Shown in pieces: positions 1 through 8,341 of a DNA stretch of 64,000 nucleotides. The translations under genes were made by a program, and so were the position numbers. How positions within the stretch are numbered: position 1 is the stretch's first letter; the number at the start of each line of letters is the position of its first letter. The DNA comes from Caryophanales bacterium UBA5729. GTDB taxonomy: Bacteria > Bacillota_I > Bacilli_A > Izemoplasmatales > Hujiaoplasmataceae. Location: positions 186,001 through 250,000 of the forward strand of contig DIGF01000012.1 of the NCBI GenBank assembly GCA_002419505.1, in the 5' to 3' direction. The notes under the pieces are model-generated. The model searched no databases, was not told where the DNA came from, and worked only from the letters and a program-made list of their open reading frames with translations.

Positions 1-1074
1 ATCACGTAACCTTAATACTCCATCCGCTTCTAGTCCATAGCGATCATGATAATATGATAACTCAGAGCCCATGGTTTGTGAATACACTTTTAAATCGCGA
101 TTGCATAAGCTTTCGAAAATAAACCCAAATGTATGCAAATCTTGCATGAGCATCTCAGGGGTTAATCGTAAAGCCGCCACCGCGATAGAGGGGTCAATAA
201 AGCCTTTTTTATTACTAGATCTGATGGTGGTTGCAGATCTGATGGCGGGATTCCAAGCAGGAATATCATCGATAACAAAGACTCTATTCAAAGCATTGAT
301 ATACACATAGAACGTCGATTCAACAATCTCAGTAGAATTGGCATTCATATCTCTTAATATCGTCTTATTGGTGGCTAATGTAGAAATATTTCTTGCGTAC
401 GATTGTAATAATGCCCGAACGCGCTTTGGATCCTTCTTCACTCCATCGACTGTTGAAACATCGGTTTCACAGATGGTATCCACATAGGATTGTGCAACAA
501 ACAAACTTGCTTTATCACTTTTTTTACCTAGTGTCGATGGCCATCCACCTCTGCATGCAGAAAAAATTAATCGTTCAATCGATAGATCAGATTGAATTCC
601 ATCGATGTTGAGATTTGTGTTATCAAACAAACTTTTAATGGAAATTTTGCCGTTCGATTCCCTTGATTCATACAGACTCATTGGACGCATCATCAAACGA
701 GAAATGCGACCAACACCGGAATGCATGATTTGAGAATCGTCAATAGTCGTTGAACCTGTTAGAATGAACTGTCCTTCTGCTGAACGATCATCAACAACTG
801 TTCTCACTGCATCCCAAAGCACTGGTGCAATTTGCCATTCATCAATCAATCTTGGAGTATCGCCAATCAAAAGTAGTGACGGTTTAGTCCGTGCCGTAGC
901 GAGATATGCTTCTGTTTTATCAGGATCTTGCATCCTCAACACACTCTTTGCCTCTTGCATCGCTGTGGTCGTCTTGCCACACCACTTTGGTCCGACAATC
1001 AAAACAGCTCCCATAGCATCAAGATGGTCTTTTAACTCTGAATCAATAATTCTTTTATAATATTCCGTTGTCAT
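1..1074 (-). CDS. AAA ATPase with DUF4143 domain (C-terminus beyond window)
   Basis: The minus-strand frame is open from ATG at 1074 to the window edge (358 codons). A Walker A motif GPKWCGKT lies at about residues 28-35 and a Walker B-like stretch (LLIGDTPRLIDEWQ) at about 70. The distal part has the DUF4143 pattern ending in a YGLEADGVL segment, resembling the PD-(D/E)xK-like tail of this family. Such proteins are common, poorly understood ATPases of bacteria and archaea, and no substrate is known. It lies outside the integrated element on the displaced side of rlmD. The C-terminus is cut only by the window edge. Confidence 0.85.
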   Translation of the reverse strand, partial: MTTEYYKRIIDSELKDHLDAMGAVLIVGPKWCGKTTTAMQEAKSVLRMQDPDKTEAYLATARTKPSLLLIGDTPRLIDEWQIAPVLWDAVRTVVDDRSAEGQFILTGSTTIDDSQIMHSGVGRISRLMMRPMSLYESRESNGKISIKSLFDNTNLNIDGIQSDLSIERLIFSACRGGWPSTLGKKSDKASLFVAQSYVDTICETDVSTVDGVKKDPKRVRALLQSYARNISTLATNKTILRDMNANSTEIVESTFYVYINALNRVFVIDDIPAWNPAIRSATTIRSSNKKGFIDPSIAVAALRLTPEMLMQDLHTFGFIFESLCNRDLKVYSQTMGSELSYYHDRYGLEADGVLRLRD

Positions 1075-1622
1075 TTGTTTCAACTCTTTGTCTTCATATT
1101 ATCTTATTTCCTTTCGAATGTCAATCGCAATCGGTGTTTTTTGATTATTAATGACGGAGTACTTTGACAATTATAAACGGAGTACTTTGTGATGAAATGC
1201 ATAAGAATATCATTCAATAATCTTAATAACCTATATCCTTGTGTATTTGATAAAACTCAACTGAAGTAAATCGGATAATTACAAAGTACACTTGTTTGTT
1301 ATCATTGTGCATTTTTTGCTAATGTAATTGTGCATTATATCATGTTAATGTTGTGCAACTTGTCAGTATTTCAAAAATGCTTTTTGATAGTGATAGAGGA
1401 CCACTATTGGGAACCAATCCAGGATGATATCTAATTATCTTAGAAATAAATGTGTTTCCACTCACGAGGATGGCCTCTGTTTTCGTTGCTTTTTTTGGCT
1501 ATACTATGTTTCCACAAGGGACAAAATTTGCTCATTTAGAGAAAAAAAGCCATCTGACCCTTATTGAAGGTATCTGATGGCTGTCTTTATTGGATTCGTT
1601 AGATTTTGTTTGATTTAAAAAC
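1075..1622. other. Intergenic region with short repeats and terminator
   Basis: I see no convincing gene here. The motif ACGGAGTACTTTG occurs at 1154-1166 and 1177-1189 (23-bp spacing), and the inverted core ACAAAGTAC recurs at 1281-1289. Multiple short terminal repeats of this kind resemble ends of IS21-type elements, but no transposase is present, so an IS remnant is only a guess. The stretch 1500-1622 is a diverged copy of 53978-54084 (shared ATGTTYCCACAA, AAATTTGC and the hairpin described separately). Confidence 0.5.
1548..1582 (-). terminator. Terminator of the original rlmD locus
   Basis: Inverted repeat AGCCATC...GATGGCT with an A-run on the left, which reads as a U-tract for leftward transcripts. 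Related hairpins with the same arms stand at 46595-46629 and 54019-54053. It lies about 75 bp past the displaced rlmD stop codon, so it is most simply the native terminator of the rlmD locus. Confidence 0.6.
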
Positions 1623-1673
1623 GTTGTCAAGTATGTGTCAAGTATATAACAAGCGCTATTTTAATGAAAGCAA
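1623..1673. repeat. Left attachment-site repeat (51 bp)
   Basis: 51 bp matching 54085-54135 at 49 of 51 positions. The repeat spans the last codons, the stop and 3' flank of rlmD. Its second copy is at the true end of rlmD, so the pair marks the two ends of the integrated element. Coding similarity to rlmD continues to about 1694, suggesting the crossover lies near there. Confidence 0.8.
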
Positions 1674-1694
1674 TGATATCGTTTCAACGTGCGT
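1656..1694 (-). pseudogene. rlmD: Displaced rlmD 3' end (13 codons)
   Basis: Minus-strand codons read THVETISLLSLK-stop, against SHVESITLLSLK-stop at the end of the intact rlmD (54118). The conserved HVE of the RlmD family is kept, and similarity stops just upstream of it. This is best explained as the original chromosomal tail of rlmD, cut off when an element inserted within the MFPQTSHVE codons and supplied a replacement tail. It is not expressed as a gene. Confidence 0.75.
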
Positions 1695-1863
1695 TGAGTT
1701 ACTGCCATTGCTAGCAAAAATGCAGAATATTGTGCGTGGGAAACATATTTTTCGCCATTTTATGTTCCCATTTACAAGACTTTTCGAACATGAGAAACAT
1801 ATTTAACTCAAAAACTAGTTTTTCTTCATACTATCTAGGTCCACTTAATCAACACAGTCTAGA

Positions 1864-2256
1864 TTATTTTTTTTGAAGATTGTTTTTATGACGTTGTTCA
1901 TCTTTCGATAAGGAAATTCTTATCAGTGAAATTAATAAAATGGGCAAATTCAAAAATAATAGAATGGCACAAAGAACCCACAATACATGTACCTGTGTAA
2001 TAAGATGTAAAACTAAAGTGGTTACTCCTAATACATTTACTGCATAAAATAACAAAATCATGATAAAAGAAAACTCAGAGATTGATTTATCTTTTTTCAT
2101 CCACTTAAAGAATAAAACGTTGGCTTTTTTAAGTTCGATAAATTTGACTTTTCTTATATTTGACTTTTCTAAAAATCTCAACTCTCTATCGATAAACGAA
2201 AGAAATACAAATGTTATTACTGCAAGTATATATAATCCTATTAATAATTCATACAT
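1864..2256 (-). CDS. Small membrane protein of unknown function
   Basis: 130 aa, not recognised. There is one N-terminal hydrophobic segment (about 4-22), a basic cytoplasmic-looking middle with several lysines, and two long hydrophobic segments (about 63-85 and 90-113), followed by a charged tail. The start at 2256 is preceded by GAGGTG at good spacing. It is the gene nearest the left end of the element, in line with the leftward accessory operon. Confidence 0.6.
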   Translation of the reverse strand: MYELLIGLYILAVITFVFLSFIDRELRFLEKSNIRKVKFIELKKANVLFFKWMKKDKSISEFSFIMILLFYAVNVLGVTTLVLHLITQVHVLWVLCAILLFLNLPILLISLIRISLSKDEQRHKNNLQKK

Positions 2257-2356
2257 TGATCCAACACCTCTTCACTTTTAAGACATTGCTTGTACTATCA
2301 AGTACAAATGATTCAATCAACTTTTTATATCATAAGCTGAAAACAATTGACTAGTA

Positions 2357-2677
2357 TTAACTATTTTTATGATAATTCAGCTCAATAATGATCATTTTTT
2401 CCCAAACTTCTTTGAGTGTGAGTTTCCCTTTTCGACCAAAATTAAACATCTTCAATTCTTCTTTGAATTTCCTATAAAAACTAATGCTTTCGGTTAAGTC
2501 AGTTACAAGATCCACACGGATAATGACGGCCTCATTTCCATTGCTCAATTTATCAACTATTCTTTTAATAATACAATTGTTATAATGCGAATAACCCTCA
2601 ACTGAGAATCTTATTAACTCAATACTTCCATTGTTAATTCCTGTAATAAACTCACTATAACTGATTTTATCAACCAT
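2357..2677 (-). CDS. Hypothetical protein downstream of the HEPN gene
   Basis: 106 aa from ATG at 2677, which has a strong GGAGAG site; a longer version from 2743 is possible but has a weaker site overlapping the preceding gene. No family is recognised. The sequence is soluble, mixed alpha/beta in character, with a basic patch (FGRKGKLTLKEVWEK) near the C-terminus. It follows the HEPN gene by about 70 bp on the same strand, so it may be a fourth member of the DUF3800-NTase-HEPN operon. Confidence 0.5.
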   Translation of the reverse strand: MVDKISYSEFITGINNGSIELIRFSVEGYSHYNNCIIKRIVDKLSNGNEAVIIRVDLVTDLTESISFYRKFKEELKMFNFGRKGKLTLKEVWEKMIIIELNYHKNS

Positions 2678-2747
2678 TATACTCTCCTTTTTCTTTAATA
2701 AAATTTTGATTGAATCAAATTTAACGAAACTGTTTGTTTGCATTGTT

Positions 2748-3497
2748 CTATCCTAGTTTAAAATACGCCTTCGATGGAATTGTGTTCACAAATCGAGGAT
2801 CATCTTTATCATTCTTTGCTCTATTTAATTCATTAATAATAAAAGGTTTATAGAATGGATTAATCAGATTTGATAAGTTAATGACATTTGCTGTTAAGCT
2901 ATCACTAAATACATTATCCACAATGCATTCGTCAAAATCCTCATATACAAATAACATTCTGTGGTGACTTACAGCATTTCTAAGTCCCCTTACTGCTCGA
3001 AGATTAATCTCTAAATTTTCATTTCCATTAAATAGTATATACAAGTCATCTGGATTTAGTTTTTGAGTGAGTTGCATCAATTCATTAAAACCTAAATTTT
3101 CGAGTTCTTTTGATAAGTTACTACCATCTTCAACAGCATTGTATATCTTCATTGATAAGGATTTGATTTTATCCATTGAATTATAATGATTTGATATATA
3201 TCCCCTAATCCCTTCTTCTAAAGCAGATAAGAACTTATATAGAATGTATCTTATTCGTTTATCATAAACATACATGTTTTGAACTTTTTTATATTCGATT
3301 TTTCCGTTGTCATCTAGACCAATGTAGTTCGCTAAAACAGCATGATATGCAACACCTTTTAAATCCAGATATTGCTCACAACGTTCTAATTCATCTGGGT
3401 TATTAAAAATCATTCTTTTTATAAAGTCTGCTTTACTTATATGCAAAAGCAGCTTTTTATCTTTTTTCTCAGTTCCAATCATATCGATTGTATACAT
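2748..3497 (-). CDS. HEPN-type (Abi-like) protein, putative RNase
   Basis: 249 aa from ATG 3497, preceded by GAGG at workable spacing; a TTG start at 3512 is the alternative. The protein is helical. Near residue 173 it carries LRAVRGLRNAVSHHRML, a match to the R-N-x3-H signature of HEPN domains as seen in Abi_2-type abortive infection proteins, where R and H form the RNase active site. The gene overlaps the 3' end of the nucleotidyltransferase gene (3469-4128) by 29 bp, implying translational coupling. Inference: a toxin or effector paired with the NTase, as in MNT-HEPN toxin-antitoxin modules. The exact family is not certain. Confidence 0.65.
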   Translation of the reverse strand: MYTIDMIGTEKKDKKLLLHISKADFIKRMIFNNPDELERCEQYLDLKGVAYHAVLANYIGLDDNGKIEYKKVQNMYVYDKRIRYILYKFLSALEEGIRGYISNHYNSMDKIKSLSMKIYNAVEDGSNLSKELENLGFNELMQLTQKLNPDDLYILFNGNENLEINLRAVRGLRNAVSHHRMLFVYEDFDECIVDNVFSDSLTANVINLSNLINPFYKPFIINELNRAKNDKDDPRFVNTIPSKAYFKLG

Positions 3498-4128
3498 TAT
3501 TGATAGCCTCAAAGAACAAAGAGAAGGATTTCTTTTCTCTATCCTGATTATTATTTTTTATCTTCAAATACTCATCTTTTACTTCTTGCCATAATCCATT
3601 TGCTTTTAAGTTCGACAATTTATCTGAATGATTTTTAGCATATGGTCTCTTGTTCCAGATATACGTGTCATCTTCTCTTTGCCAGATCAATATTTCCTGA
3701 ATTGAGTCACCAACATCATCTACATAGTCATTAACTAAAGCAAAATCACAACTATGAACTATTCTACTGTTATCATGATCTATAAATTTGAAAGTCATGG
3801 ATTGCTTTCCTGAAGAGACTGTTGAATACCCAGTACCTTGCAATATCATTTCAAGTTCGCGTTTTACTTTTAGTCTTAAGTCTTTAGCGGATAGATCTCC
3901 ATCTTTTTGGATTCCCAAGTTATAATCGAAATCAAAACCAGTATTCCCGTTAATGACTCTAGTTACAAGATGTTTACCACCACTGCCTACTAACTTGAAA
4001 GTGAATGTCACTCCAAATACACGCATAGAATCTTGAAGCGCATTAATGATTACTTCAACTTGATCTTTGACAGGGTTCAATTCAGATTTTGGTACAAATT
4101 CATATGTTCTACCTGCATAGTCACTCAT
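3469..4128 (-). CDS. Nucleotidyltransferase-fold protein (MNT/CD-NTase-like)
   Basis: 219 aa. It has the polymerase-beta-type catalytic layout: G48-S49 (VGSGGKHLV), then FDFDYNL giving D66-x-D68, and a third acidic residue D128 in HSCDFAL. All three metal ligands appear intact, so it may be active. In known MNT-HEPN pairs the NTase AMPylates and silences the HEPN RNase; in CBASS an NTase makes a cyclic nucleotide. Context favours the first. The start at 4128 follows GGGAGG. It lies 33 bp after the DUF3800 gene and overlaps the HEPN gene. Confidence 0.65.
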   Translation of the reverse strand: MSDYAGRTYEFVPKSELNPVKDQVEVIINALQDSMRVFGVTFTFKLVGSGGKHLVTRVINGNTGFDFDYNLGIQKDGDLSAKDLRLKVKRELEMILQGTGYSTVSSGKQSMTFKFIDHDNSRIVHSCDFALVNDYVDDVGDSIQEILIWQREDDTYIWNKRPYAKNHSDKLSNLKANGLWQEVKDEYLKIKNNNQDREKKSFSLFFEAINNVYNRYDWN

Positions 4129-4161
4129 AATTTTATCCTCCCTAACAGTCTATTAGATATT

Positions 4162-5319
4162 CTATCTATCAAACAATTTTTTCGTTTGGTCAATCGATAA
4201 ATGATTACTTAACTCAGTTTGAAACCTTGATTCTAATCTCTCCAGTATATCGCGCTTAAAGTCGTGTACGTTCTTAAAAGCTTTATTTGATATAAACGCT
4301 TTTACTAAAGCCGCTTCTCGCATAGAAGTGACGAGTTTGATATTATTATTGTCAATATAATTAAAGACTTTTTGGATCGTTTTCCTTACCCATGAATAAT
4401 CATCAGATAACAATTTAGGCAAATCATTATCACCATTTAAAGGCAGTACTTTTGATATTAGATTACCATAAATACTAGCAATATTGTCAGCGAGTTGTAC
4501 TTCTATTGTTCGCTTACTCTTAACAAAATCTATTTTTGTGGTATTCCAGTAGTGCTTAATATAGTCCTGCACGACCTCAATCTCATCATGAAAAACAACA
4601 ATTTCATTATTGGATAAATCCTTTATATTATGCTTCATCATAAGGATGGTTTCACCAAGTGCAGTCAGATTAACTATATTGTTTCTGTCGGATTTTTTTA
4701 TACGTACATTTTCCGAAATTGTATCATATAAATATTCGACAAATTCCCCTCTATGTTCCAATCCTTCAACCAATTGTGATATCTCCACAGCAATCATGGC
4801 TTCAAAAGGAGATGTAACACATTCTGCAAATTTATGAAGCTTAATATAGGCTACAAACTCTCTCAAATTTTCTATCGTATTATTTTTAGTAAGATTTATA
4901 TATCTAGTCAGAAAATAATCATCAACCTTCATCAAAAACAACAAGAATTTATGATACATATTGAAATCAAAATCTCTGAGACCCATGAAGAACCAATTAA
5001 GAAATTGTGATACTAGAAAAAATTTCTTGTCGTATATTGTAACATAAATGTTGTTACCTTTTATAAAAGTTGAGATAAATTCTTCGAGTGCCGAATTGTT
5101 CTTTCGAGTCAACAGATCTGTACCTTTAATCTCATCCATTTCAACGCCATTGTTTACAAACTTATTCCACTTATCTTTGAAACTCAAATATGATTGTGTT
5201 ATCGATTTATCCTCTATATAACCGACTATAACAAAATATCTTTGTCCGAAATAATTAAGTTTATCCCCGTTAATACCTATTTCACCAGTATTACGAGATT
5301 CATCAAAATATATGTTCAT
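4162..5319 (-). CDS. DUF3800 domain protein
   Basis: 385 aa. The N-terminus MNIYFDESRNTG carries the Y-x-DES signature of DUF3800 (acidic pair at residues 6-7). The distal half has FHDEIEVVQ and the VQLADNIA motif typical of the family, which is thought to have an RNase H-like nuclease fold. DUF3800 proteins recur in phages and defence islands. It is the first gene of a tight leftward operon with the NTase and HEPN genes, so it may be a nuclease or sensor component of the same system. No biochemical role can be stated. Confidence 0.75.
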   Translation of the reverse strand: MNIYFDESRNTGEIGINGDKLNYFGQRYFVIVGYIEDKSITQSYLSFKDKWNKFVNNGVEMDEIKGTDLLTRKNNSALEEFISTFIKGNNIYVTIYDKKFFLVSQFLNWFFMGLRDFDFNMYHKFLLFLMKVDDYFLTRYINLTKNNTIENLREFVAYIKLHKFAECVTSPFEAMIAVEISQLVEGLEHRGEFVEYLYDTISENVRIKKSDRNNIVNLTALGETILMMKHNIKDLSNNEIVVFHDEIEVVQDYIKHYWNTTKIDFVKSKRTIEVQLADNIASIYGNLISKVLPLNGDNDLPKLLSDDYSWVRKTIQKVFNYIDNNNIKLVTSMREAALVKAFISNKAFKNVHDFKRDILERLESRFQTELSNHLSIDQTKKLFDR

Positions 5320-5455
5320 TGAAATACCTACTTGATTATTGACTGAAAGTATATTGACGACAATATATCTTCCATTCTTCTATATAAAGCTTTATTACCA
5401 AAAGATGACGCAAATTGATCAACTGTTATTTTAAAGAAAGCGTATAAGATGGCTA

Positions 5456-5956
5456 CTAATAAAATATAGATATCATGAGCTGGAATCTTTCAGATGAGAT
5501 TGTATTATCATCGAAAGAAAAGGCAACTATTGAAATTATTATAGCGACCAGACTTAGAAAGACTCCAGATCCTATAATATTCCTTGGAACCAAAGTTTGA
5601 TAATGTCTTATTGCTTCTAATACTTTAGGACGAGTATTAATACTATTCTTCTTACATATCTCTGCAAGTAGTTTAGCATCACGGGATTTTCTCTCATCAA
5701 TATAGAATTGAATGTTTTTTTTGAATTTCCAATAATTAATTTTAGTATTACAATATTTTTTTACAAGAAAAAATATGTATGTATATTGGACAGGTACAAT
5801 AACCAAAGTTAGTCCATAGCTATACCAGATGCTACCAAGAATTCCTGACAATAAAATTGATAGAATCGTGTAGCTAATTGATAGAAGTAAAATGAATGTC
5901 ATATCCCTTTTATGCCATGAGTTTTTTTTAAAATCTTTTTCAATAATATAATACAT
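5456..5956 (-). CDS. Four-helix membrane protein, unknown
   Basis: 166 aa with two hydrophobic segments at about 20-40 and 45-66, a charged cytoplasmic loop rich in lysine (about 67-125), and one or two more near 128-165. Start 5956 follows GGGGGTG. It lies 136 bp upstream of the DUF3800 gene on the same strand. It could be a membrane partner of that system or an independent moron; nothing in the sequence identifies a family. Confidence 0.5.
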   Translation of the reverse strand: MYYIIEKDFKKNSWHKRDMTFILLLSISYTILSILLSGILGSIWYSYGLTLVIVPVQYTYIFFLVKKYCNTKINYWKFKKNIQFYIDERKSRDAKLLAEICKKNSINTRPKVLEAIRHYQTLVPRNIIGSGVFLSLVAIIISIVAFSFDDNTISSERFQLMISIFY

Positions 5957-5977
5957 AAGTTCACCCCCAAAAAATTA

Positions 5978-6442
5978 CTATACAAATACCTTATCCTTAA
6001 TAACACTAGGAACTATTGTTTTTACTTCAAAAAACTCGAAAATCTTGTGATGTGTAAATCCAATCGCATCGATTTCAATTTCTTGATTCAAATATGCTAT
6101 GTCATCGATTTCATTATTATTTCCAGAAGGCTTAATATAGTTCAATGTTTCATACTCCCATTTGTCTAGAGTATCTGTTGACTCCATGGACTTGGTTCTA
6201 ATACAATACCCCTGGTAAGCGTGTCTAGTTTCATGAAATGCTGTGATAATGACTTCAATCCATGGTGATTTTTCGACCCATTCTTCATTAAATATGATTT
6301 CATCAGACTCGAAAAGATACATTCCAGTAATCTCTCTATTTGATACTTCTTCTGGATCAAAGAAGCTGATCTGTGGTTCTGGTATATTTAAAATCTTAGC
6401 TACTATCTTTACGCCATTAATTGCTACTTCGTAATTATTCAT
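5978..6442 (-). CDS. Putative zinc metallopeptidase (HExxH)
   Basis: 154 aa. FHETRHAYQ gives the zinc motif H70-E71-x-x-H74, and the acidic segment NQEIEIDAIGF about 50 residues later could supply the third ligand, a layout like ImmA/IrrE or M48-type small peptidases. The gene sits directly behind a promoter cassette (6455-6515) duplicated in front of the next gene upstream. ImmA-type peptidases in mobile elements often cleave repressors, but no repressor is adjacent here, so the target is unknown. Confidence 0.6.
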   Translation of the reverse strand: MNNYEVAINGVKIVAKILNIPEPQISFFDPEEVSNREITGMYLFESDEIIFNEEWVEKSPWIEVIITAFHETRHAYQGYCIRTKSMESTDTLDKWEYETLNYIKPSGNNNEIDDIAYLNQEIEIDAIGFTHHKIFEFFEVKTIVPSVIKDKVFV

Positions 6443-6765
6443 GTTAACCTCGAAATTTGTATAGTTTAATTATAACATCACACTTAATAGAATAAAAATG
6501 AAAAATGACCACACCTTGGACCTCTATGTTGCATATATTGTTAGATTATCTTTTCTTATTTATCTGAGTTCATCGTCCTGTTTTGTTATGATGTGCCATT
6601 AATAAAAACTAGTTCTATGATATCTCCTTATATATTTGTGATATACAAGTTTTCATTGCCATTATAGTTCATACTTAAAAATGCTCCATCCACATCATAA
6701 GTAGAGTGTAACGAGATCCCATTACTTCTACTATCAGCTAAAAAATACAATTAATCAACCAAATC
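6443..6765. other. Intergenic gap with promoter cassette and gene remnant
   Basis: Holds the duplicated promoter cassette (6455-6515). A short open minus-strand stretch ending in TAA at 6628-6630, preceded by about 37 codons with SLHSTYDVDGAF and NYNGNENLYI, looks like the C-terminal remnant of a lost gene. Nothing else is recognisable. Confidence 0.4.
6455..6515 (-). promoter_or_regulatory. Promoter cassette, copy 1
   Basis: 61 bp, 59 of 61 identical to 7454-7514. On the minus strand it contains TATAAT (6469-6474) placed to start transcription about 20 nt before ATG 6442. Its distal end (TGACCACACC) is a relic of one arm of the phage lysis-operon terminator. Confidence 0.6.
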
Positions 6766-7446
6766 TTAAGAAGATTTATTCTTTATAGAACCACTTTCAA
6801 TATATTTAGTTATCCATCTTCCAGAAAGTATCTCGTCATTTTTAGCATTCATTAAAATATACATTAAATCTGGATCCATATATTCTGCGGTTGTCTGCTG
6901 CAACTCATTTTGGTATAGCTCCAACAGTTTTTCTGTATTCTCGTGTAATAACTTCTGACGATCACTTGCTACTCTATATATAGCATCAGATACCTTAAAA
7001 ACTTTTTCTACAATATCAAGTAAACTTTTGTTTTCAAGCAACTGTCTATGCCCAACTTGATTGTTCATCTTCATACTATTTATAGGATTAAAATGACACA
7101 CATAATTCCTATACTGCTTGATTTCTTCTATAACACTTGAATCACCGTCATAATATTTGTTCAACTCACTTCTCGTTATTCCTCCATCATCCAAACATGT
7201 AGCTAAAGATACAACAAAATATGAAAAAACCATATAATGTTTGGATGTGTGTCCTTCCATTGTCATAGTTTTGTAAAAATGCTTATTTTTTTCTTTTTTA
7301 AGTTCCGATTCAAACATTTCTTTAAGTTGAAACATCCACACTACATTCCGAATAACTGTTAACATTTTTGATAGTTCATTAAATAGTCTATTTGATTCAT
7401 TTTTAACATGTGTTATATACTTCTTGTCGATTTTTTCATCCCCCAT
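6766..7446 (-). CDS. HEPN-like helical protein
   Basis: 226 aa, all-helical in character. IKQYRNYVCHF contains R113-N114-x3-H118, matching the HEPN R-x4-H signature, in the same relation to flanking hydrophobics as in HEPN RNases. It is unlike the HEPN protein at 2748 elsewhere. No NTase partner is adjacent; the nearest gene is the metallopeptidase. It sits behind the second copy of the promoter cassette, immediately beyond the phage terminator. Probably a lysogeny-expressed defence or toxin gene. Family assignment rests on the motif alone. Confidence 0.5.
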   Translation of the reverse strand: MGDEKIDKKYITHVKNESNRLFNELSKMLTVIRNVVWMFQLKEMFESELKKEKNKHFYKTMTMEGHTSKHYMVFSYFVVSLATCLDDGGITRSELNKYYDGDSSVIEEIKQYRNYVCHFNPINSMKMNNQVGHRQLLENKSLLDIVEKVFKVSDAIYRVASDRQKLLHENTEKLLELYQNELQQTTAEYMDPDLMYILMNAKNDEILSGRWITKYIESGSIKNKSS

Positions 7447-7453
7447 CTCGTCG

Positions 7454-7514
7454 ATTTGTATAGTTTAATTATAACATCACACTTAATAGAATAAAAATAA
7501 AAAATGACCATACC
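7454..7514 (-). promoter_or_regulatory. Promoter cassette, copy 2
   Basis: Near-identical to 6455-6515. Minus-strand TATAAT at 7468-7473, start codon of the HEPN-like gene 7 nt past the cassette. It overlaps the terminator of the phage lysis genes, so the terminator and the moron promoter form one unit. Confidence 0.6.
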
Positions 7515-7538
7515 CGATTGAGAAATAAGGTATGGTCA
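7505..7538 (-). terminator. Terminator of the phage late operon
   Basis: A perfect 10-bp stem, TGACCATACC at 7505-7514 with GGTATGGTCA at 7529-7538, followed on the minus strand by a T-rich run. It lies just after the last lysis gene (stop 7543). Confidence 0.85.
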
Positions 7539-7542
7539 ATTA

Positions 7543-8028
7543 CTATTTCTTTAGTTGTTCTTGTATAATTTTCTCAGCTGCAGATAAAGTCGCCCTTCCC
7601 TGCATCTTATTGCTGAAGGAAATATAGTCATCAATGATCGCTTCTATCTTGGATTGATTGGTCTCGACAAACTCTACTGCTTTCTCAGTTGAACCTGTCA
7701 AATTGCTCACCCACTCGCTTAATCGTGATACAACAGCGAGTTTTTTATCATCTCCAATTAAATAGGCTTCACCTTTTTCTTTGGCAAGCCTATTCTTTTC
7801 CTCGACAATCATAATGAATTCTTTGATGGTTTTTTGAACACTTTCATCAAAGACAACTTCTTTTGCTTTGGTAACGAGTTCAGAAACATTCTCTGCAGTG
7901 TTCTTGAGGTCTTGCTTCACCTCTTTGATCACATCACTCAGTGATTGATCTTTACTCATCTTTGATGTAACATAGAGAGCTAGTAACAAGAGTGACGCTA
8001 TCAGTAATACGATTTCAAGTGTTGTCAT
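7543..8028 (-). CDS. Phage holin, LLH-like
   Basis: 161 aa with one N-terminal membrane segment (about 5-21) and a long charged helical cytoplasmic domain, the layout of LLH-type phage holins. AGGAGG precedes the ATG. It overlaps the 3' end of the preceding coiled-coil membrane protein and is the last gene of the late operon, the usual lysis position. No endolysin gene accompanies it. Confidence 0.65.
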   Translation of the reverse strand: MTTLEIVLLIASLLLLALYVTSKMSKDQSLSDVIKEVKQDLKNTAENVSELVTKAKEVVFDESVQKTIKEFIMIVEEKNRLAKEKGEAYLIGDDKKLAVVSRLSEWVSNLTGSTEKAVEFVETNQSKIEAIIDDYISFSNKMQGRATLSAAEKIIQEQLKK

Positions 8029-8341
8029 TTTCTTTTCCTCCTAGGCGTTTATAGATATTGACTTGCGAATCCTCTAATCTGGATACCCGATGTTCTAAGA
8101 CATTGACATCCTTTTTTAACGATTTGATATCTTGTGCGTGCATCTCTAATAGATTTAACATCTTGATGTTTTGCTTCTCTATCGTCTGAAGATTGGTGAG
8201 AATCTCATCGTTATTCGTTTTATTCTTTTGTTCCTGACGATTAAACTGCTTGATTGTCGTCATGATAACAACTACCATGGTCACAACCCAATAAACCAGA
8301 TTTTCCATTCTAAATAGACTGAGTAAGTTATCCCAGTTCAT
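8015..8341 (-). CDS. Small membrane coiled-coil protein, XhlA/holin-like
   Basis: 108 aa. One hydrophobic segment at about 15-30 (VYWVVTMVVVIMTTI) is followed by a long coiled coil ending in LEHRVSRLEDSQ. This resembles hemolysin XhlA-type proteins that act with holins, although here the membrane segment is N-terminal. Overlaps both neighbours by 14 bp. Confidence 0.55.
   Translation of the reverse strand: MNWDNLLSLFRMENLVYWVVTMVVVIMTTIKQFNRQEQKNKTNNDEILTNLQTIEKQNIKMLNLLEMHAQDIKSLKKDVNVLEHRVSRLEDSQVNIYKRLGGKENDNT

Noticed and set aside
1606..1806. 66-codon plus-strand frame across the left att site
   Set aside because: It overlaps the displaced rlmD tail in antisense; the rlmD match explains the sequence.
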